This document shows positions 6,972-9,232 of a stretch of DNA of 9,232 bases, piece after piece. The DNA is from Actinomycetota bacterium (GTDB taxonomy: Bacteria > Actinomycetota > Acidimicrobiia > Acidimicrobiales > Iamiaceae). The notes beneath the pieces are model-generated. The model did no database searches and had not been told where the DNA came from. It saw only the letters and a program-made list of their open reading frames with translations. The stretch spans positions 1-9,232 of the forward strand of contig JAFDWI010000211.1 of NCBI GenBank assembly GCA_018268545.1. The letters run 5' to 3'. The position numbers were made by a program, and so were the translations under genes. Numbering within the stretch: position 1 is the first letter of the stretch; each line of letters opens with the position of its first letter.

Positions 6972-7824
6972 GGGCCACGCCGGGTGCGGCCGCGTAGTCC
7001 TCGAGTGCCGCGGCCACCGGGAGCTCGCGAACCCCGGGTAGACCTTGCAGGGCCGCCATCCACGGCGGGCGCACGTTGCCCGCCAACGTGACCGGTTCGC
7101 CGAGTCCCGAATAACGCACCGCGAGCCGCAGGTAATCGACGGCGTAGTCGGGCGGGCGGACGTCGACGGTCAGCTCGGCGAGCGCGAACGGATCCGGGGT
7201 GACCGGACTGCTCGGTGCGACGGTGACCCGCGGGGCGCTCGGTCCGATGCCTCCGCCGACGATCCCGGGCCCGTCCACCAACACCGCACCGCGGACCAGC
7301 GCGGGCCGTGCGCCCTGGATGAGCAACGCCACGTACGCGCCGAGCCCGCGGCCCAGCACGGTTGCCGTGCCCAGATGTGCGAGCGCGGCGTCGACGTCGG
7401 CCATGAGGATCTCGGCGGTGTAGCCCCCGCCGCGGGGCGACGACGAACGACCGTGTCCGGTGAAGTCCAGGCCCCAGACCGCGCCGAGCCAGGCGTCGGT
7501 GGCCTCCGGAGGGCGCTGCGAGGTGTGTTCCCCGAGACCGTGCAGCAACAGCAGCGGTCGAGTCGCATCGTCTCGGGCCTCGCGGAGACGGTGGAGCGCG
7601 AGTCGGATCCGATTGTGGCGGAGCCACACCTCGGGTTCGCCCGCCGGCCCGATCGGCGCGCGATGACCCGTCGGTCCGGTGACCTGTGTGCCGATCCGGA
7701 CCAGTGACGGATCGACGGGATCGACCTCGATGTCCAGGACGAACGGCCCGGCCTTGCGCCGCCGTTTCTCGATCGAATCGTTCGGGTCGGTCGCGTCGTC
7801 GGCGGTGTGCGGGTCGTTGCTCAT
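6961..7824 (-). CDS. Alpha/beta-hydrolase-fold protein lacking the Ser nucleophile and C-terminal His
   Basis: 287 residues. The N-terminal 25 residues are hydrophilic and acidic/basic. The fold is recognisable: a strand ending LLLLHGLGEH (91-100, oxyanion loop), GLDFTGHGRSSSP (118-130), and VLGRGLGAYVAL (156-167). That last segment is the nucleophile elbow, but it reads G-R-G-L-G, with Gly160 (codon at 7347-7345) where Ser, Asp or Cys should be. No GH motif follows near the C-terminus, which ends in LEDYAAAPGVALRR. Classic hydrolysis is therefore unlikely; a binding, regulatory or partner role is inferred. The frame is intact and the codon use is normal, so this is not an obvious pseudogene. 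The ATG at 7824 overlaps the upstream gene's TGA as ATGA and has no Shine-Dalgarno site, implying translational coupling to the active hydrolase. The open frame upstream of 7824 runs antisense to nothing useful and covers the upstream gene, so it is not used. Confidence 0.8.
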   Translation of the reverse strand: MSNDPHTADDATDPNDSIEKRRRKAGPFVLDIEVDPVDPSLVRIGTQVTGPTGHRAPIGPAGEPEVWLRHNRIRLALHRLREARDDATRPLLLLHGLGEHTSQRPPEATDAWLGAVWGLDFTGHGRSSSPRGGGYTAEILMADVDAALAHLGTATVLGRGLGAYVALLIQGARPALVRGAVLVDGPGIVGGGIGPSAPRVTVAPSSPVTPDPFALAELTVDVRPPDYAVDYLRLAVRYSGLGEPVTLAGNVRPPWMAALQGLPGVRELPVAAALEDYAAAPGVALRR

Positions 7825-8759
7825 GGCAGGAAGTCCAGGACCATCTCGGCGACCAGTTCGGGCTGTTCGATGTGGACGAAATGCCCGACGCCTTCGAGGG
7901 GGACGAAGCGTGCTCCTTCGGGAAGGTTCGGCACCACATCCGACGGGAGCGTCCCCCAACCCATGACCTCGACGGCCAGCCCCAGAATGCCCAGCACCGG
8001 CATACCCAGACCCGGCAGTCGCATCATCGACCATTCGGGTTGCCAGGGGCCCACGCCGCCCATGCGCATCGACGGGTCGATCTTCCAGCGCCAACCGTCG
8101 TCGGACTCGTACGCGCCGATCGGCACCAGGTAGCGCAACCAGTCGAGATCCAGCCGGGGGTTCATGCGTCGGCGGCGGCGTGCGAGTTCGTCGATCGTCC
8201 CCGGTTTGCGGATCGCATCCACGGTCGCTCGACGATGGTCGAGCCACTCGGCCACCGCGTCGGCGCGCAGGCTCGTCCGGTCACGGTCGGACATGTCGGG
8301 CCAACCTCGGCGAGAGGGCAGACCGTCGATGTTGATCAGGTGGCTGACCCGATGGGGCAACGCATCGGCGACGTTCAACAACAGCCCACCGCCCTTGGAA
8401 TGGCCGAGCACGGGGATCGGGTCGGGACCGATGTGGTCCATGACAGCGACCGCGTCACGCTGGTCGGCCTCCCAGGAGTACAGATCGGCGTGGTCCGAGT
8501 CGCCGTGGCCGCGGGCATCCCAGCACACGACCCGCCATCCCGCATCGGCGATCAACGGGGCGAACGAATCGTAGGTGCCGGCGAAGTCGAACCCGCCGTG
8601 CGCGAACAGGATCGGTGGCGCGGCGGCATCACCCCACTCCCACACCGCGAGCGACACGCCGTGGGAATCCACGCGGGTGCACCGGTCGGGGCGGCGGCGG
8701 ACGGTCACGCCCTGCACCATATGCCGTGTCGTGCCGTGCAACAGGGGTCGCTCAACCAT
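7821..8759 (-). CDS. Alpha/beta hydrolase with intact Ser elbow
   Basis: 312 residues from the ATG at 8759. Motifs are ILFAHGGFDF (50-59, HGG oxyanion loop), WDARGHGDSDH (80-90), the nucleophile elbow LGHSKGGG (118-125) with Ser121, and EGVGHFVHIEQPE (289-301) with the likely catalytic His293. The usual acid position after strand 7 (MPVLGILGLAVE, near 253-264) shows Glu264 rather than a clear Asp, so the acid residue is uncertain; Asp145 in NIDG is a less likely alternative. No signal peptide, so cytosolic. The family covers esterases, lipases, epoxide hydrolases and C-C hydrolases, and the substrate cannot be read from sequence. Start choice is weak: no Shine-Dalgarno site precedes 8759 or the in-frame ATG at 8720, and the longer open frame to 8873 would overlap the divergent gene. 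It is the first gene of an ATGA-coupled pair. Confidence 0.85.
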   Translation of the reverse strand: MVERPLLHGTTRHMVQGVTVRRRPDRCTRVDSHGVSLAVWEWGDAAAPPILFAHGGFDFAGTYDSFAPLIADAGWRVVCWDARGHGDSDHADLYSWEADQRDAVAVMDHIGPDPIPVLGHSKGGGLLLNVADALPHRVSHLINIDGLPSRRGWPDMSDRDRTSLRADAVAEWLDHRRATVDAIRKPGTIDELARRRRRMNPRLDLDWLRYLVPIGAYESDDGWRWKIDPSMRMGGVGPWQPEWSMMRLPGLGMPVLGILGLAVEVMGWGTLPSDVVPNLPEGARFVPLEGVGHFVHIEQPELVAEMVLDFLP

Positions 8760-8778
8760 TCCGAGCGTGCGCGATCGG

Positions 8779-8784
8779 TAACAT
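8779..8784 (+). promoter_or_regulatory. Putative -10 box, leaderless, for the flippase gene
   Basis: TAACAT ends 10 nt before the GTG at 8795, so transcription would start at or just before the start codon. No Shine-Dalgarno site is visible there. The short gap means this promoter overlaps the start region of the divergent hydrolase. No -35 box is evident. Confidence 0.4.
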
Positions 8785-8794
8785 CTCGTTTCTG

Positions 8795-9232
8795 GTGACC
8801 ACCGACACCGACGCTCCGTCGCGCCCGCAACCAGGGGAGGGTATCGACGACTCGTCGGATGCCACGCGCGCACGCGTCGGCGAGCACCGCCACCTGATCA
8901 CCGGCTCGGCGGTGCTCGTGATCGGCGCAGCCGTGCAGGCACTCGGTGGAGCGGTGTTCTGGCTCATCGCGGCGAACGTCGACGCGAAGTCGGTGGTGGG
9001 GACGGGCACCGCGTTGTTCACGTCGGTGAACTTCGTGACCTATGTGGCCGGGCTGGGACTGCCGGTGTCGCTGGCACGCTTCGCGGTCGGCCGTTCCGAT
9101 GATGCCGACACGATCTACACGTGGTCGATGTTGGCGACCGTCGTCGCTGCCGCCGCGATCGGTGCGGCCTATCTCGGTTTTCTGTCGCTCGTCCATCCGC
9201 CGTCGACCGAACCGTTGTTCGCGGCCGGGGGC
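8795..9232 (+). CDS. MOP-superfamily polysaccharide/lipid flippase, N-terminal part
   Basis: 146 codons are visible and the gene continues past the right edge. A hydrophilic, acidic N-terminus of about 32 residues is followed by hydrophobic segments near 34-60, 66-93 and 107-133. The segment GTALFTSVNFVTYVAGLGLPVSLARF (71-96 region) has the pattern of oligosaccharide/lipopolysaccharide flippases (polysaccharide biosynthesis protein family, Wzx/MurJ-like), where an amphipathic second helix ends in a conserved Leu-Gly followed by an Arg-Phe. These carriers move lipid-linked sugars across the cytoplasmic membrane. The cargo cannot be told from this part, and glycosyltransferase genes that would help are expected downstream, outside the window. 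GTG 8795 is chosen because the frame begins there after the TAACAT box. Alternative starts further in would lose part of the soluble N-terminus only. Confidence 0.75.
   Translation, partial: MTTDTDAPSRPQPGEGIDDSSDATRARVGEHRHLITGSAVLVIGAAVQALGGAVFWLIAANVDAKSVVGTGTALFTSVNFVTYVAGLGLPVSLARFAVGRSDDADTIYTWSMLATVVAAAAIGAAYLGFLSLVHPPSTEPLFAAGG

Noticed and set aside
7825..8247. N-terminal extension of the degenerate hydrolase by 141 residues
   Set aside because: It overlaps the upstream hydrolase in another frame, is composition noise, and the ATGA junction at 7821-7824 offers a typical coupled start.
7686..8798. A 370-codon plus-strand open frame opposite the hydrolases
   Set aside because: No family motif, His/Arg/Gln-rich shadow translation, and the hydrolase motifs on the other strand are unmistakable.

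Overview
The window looks like chromosomal DNA from a high-GC actinobacterium. The signs are strong G/C bias at third codon positions, frequent GTG starts, lipoproteins with Ser/Thr-rich linkers, an actinobacterial type of polyprenyl synthase, and likely leaderless transcripts. The codon flavour (many TCG, CGA and GAC codons) and gene types suggest Acidimicrobiia or a relative, but that placement is inference. Six genes fill almost the whole window and no gene-free gap exceeds about 115 bases. I see no rRNA, tRNA, CRISPR array, insertion sequence or phage gene.

Layout. Positions 1-1388 (minus strand) hold a likely two-gene operon of exported lipoproteins: a small blue-copper (cupredoxin) protein at 927-1388, then a right-handed parallel beta-helix protein at 863 down to the left edge, where it is cut. 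A 115-bp divergent promoter region separates them from a plus-strand all-trans polyprenyl diphosphate synthase (1504-2577), probably making geranylgeranyl diphosphate. A 101-bp gap with a plausible -10 box and a seven-G Shine-Dalgarno tract leads to a 1430-residue cyclic-di-GMP enzyme (2679-6971). It has about eight tandem PAS-type sensor modules, then a GGDEF and an EAL domain, both with complete motif sets and no membrane segment.

That gene converges on, and overlaps by 11 bp, a minus-strand pair of alpha/beta-hydrolase-fold genes joined by an ATGA overlap. The upstream one (7821-8759) has an intact Ser nucleophile elbow. The downstream one (6961-7824) has Gly in place of the nucleophile and no C-terminal His, so it is probably not a hydrolase in the usual sense. 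Diverging from them after about 35 bp is the start of a multi-pass flippase of the MOP superfamily (8795 to the right edge).

How they may work together. The two lipoproteins plausibly act together outside the membrane. The two hydrolase-fold proteins are translationally coupled and may act together. The PAS-GGDEF-EAL protein stands alone as a cytosolic signal integrator. Nothing links all six genes into one pathway, and I do not see a clearly new multi-gene system. The points most worth following are the cupredoxin/beta-helix pair with its CxxC motif, the active/inactive hydrolase pair, and the long PAS array.
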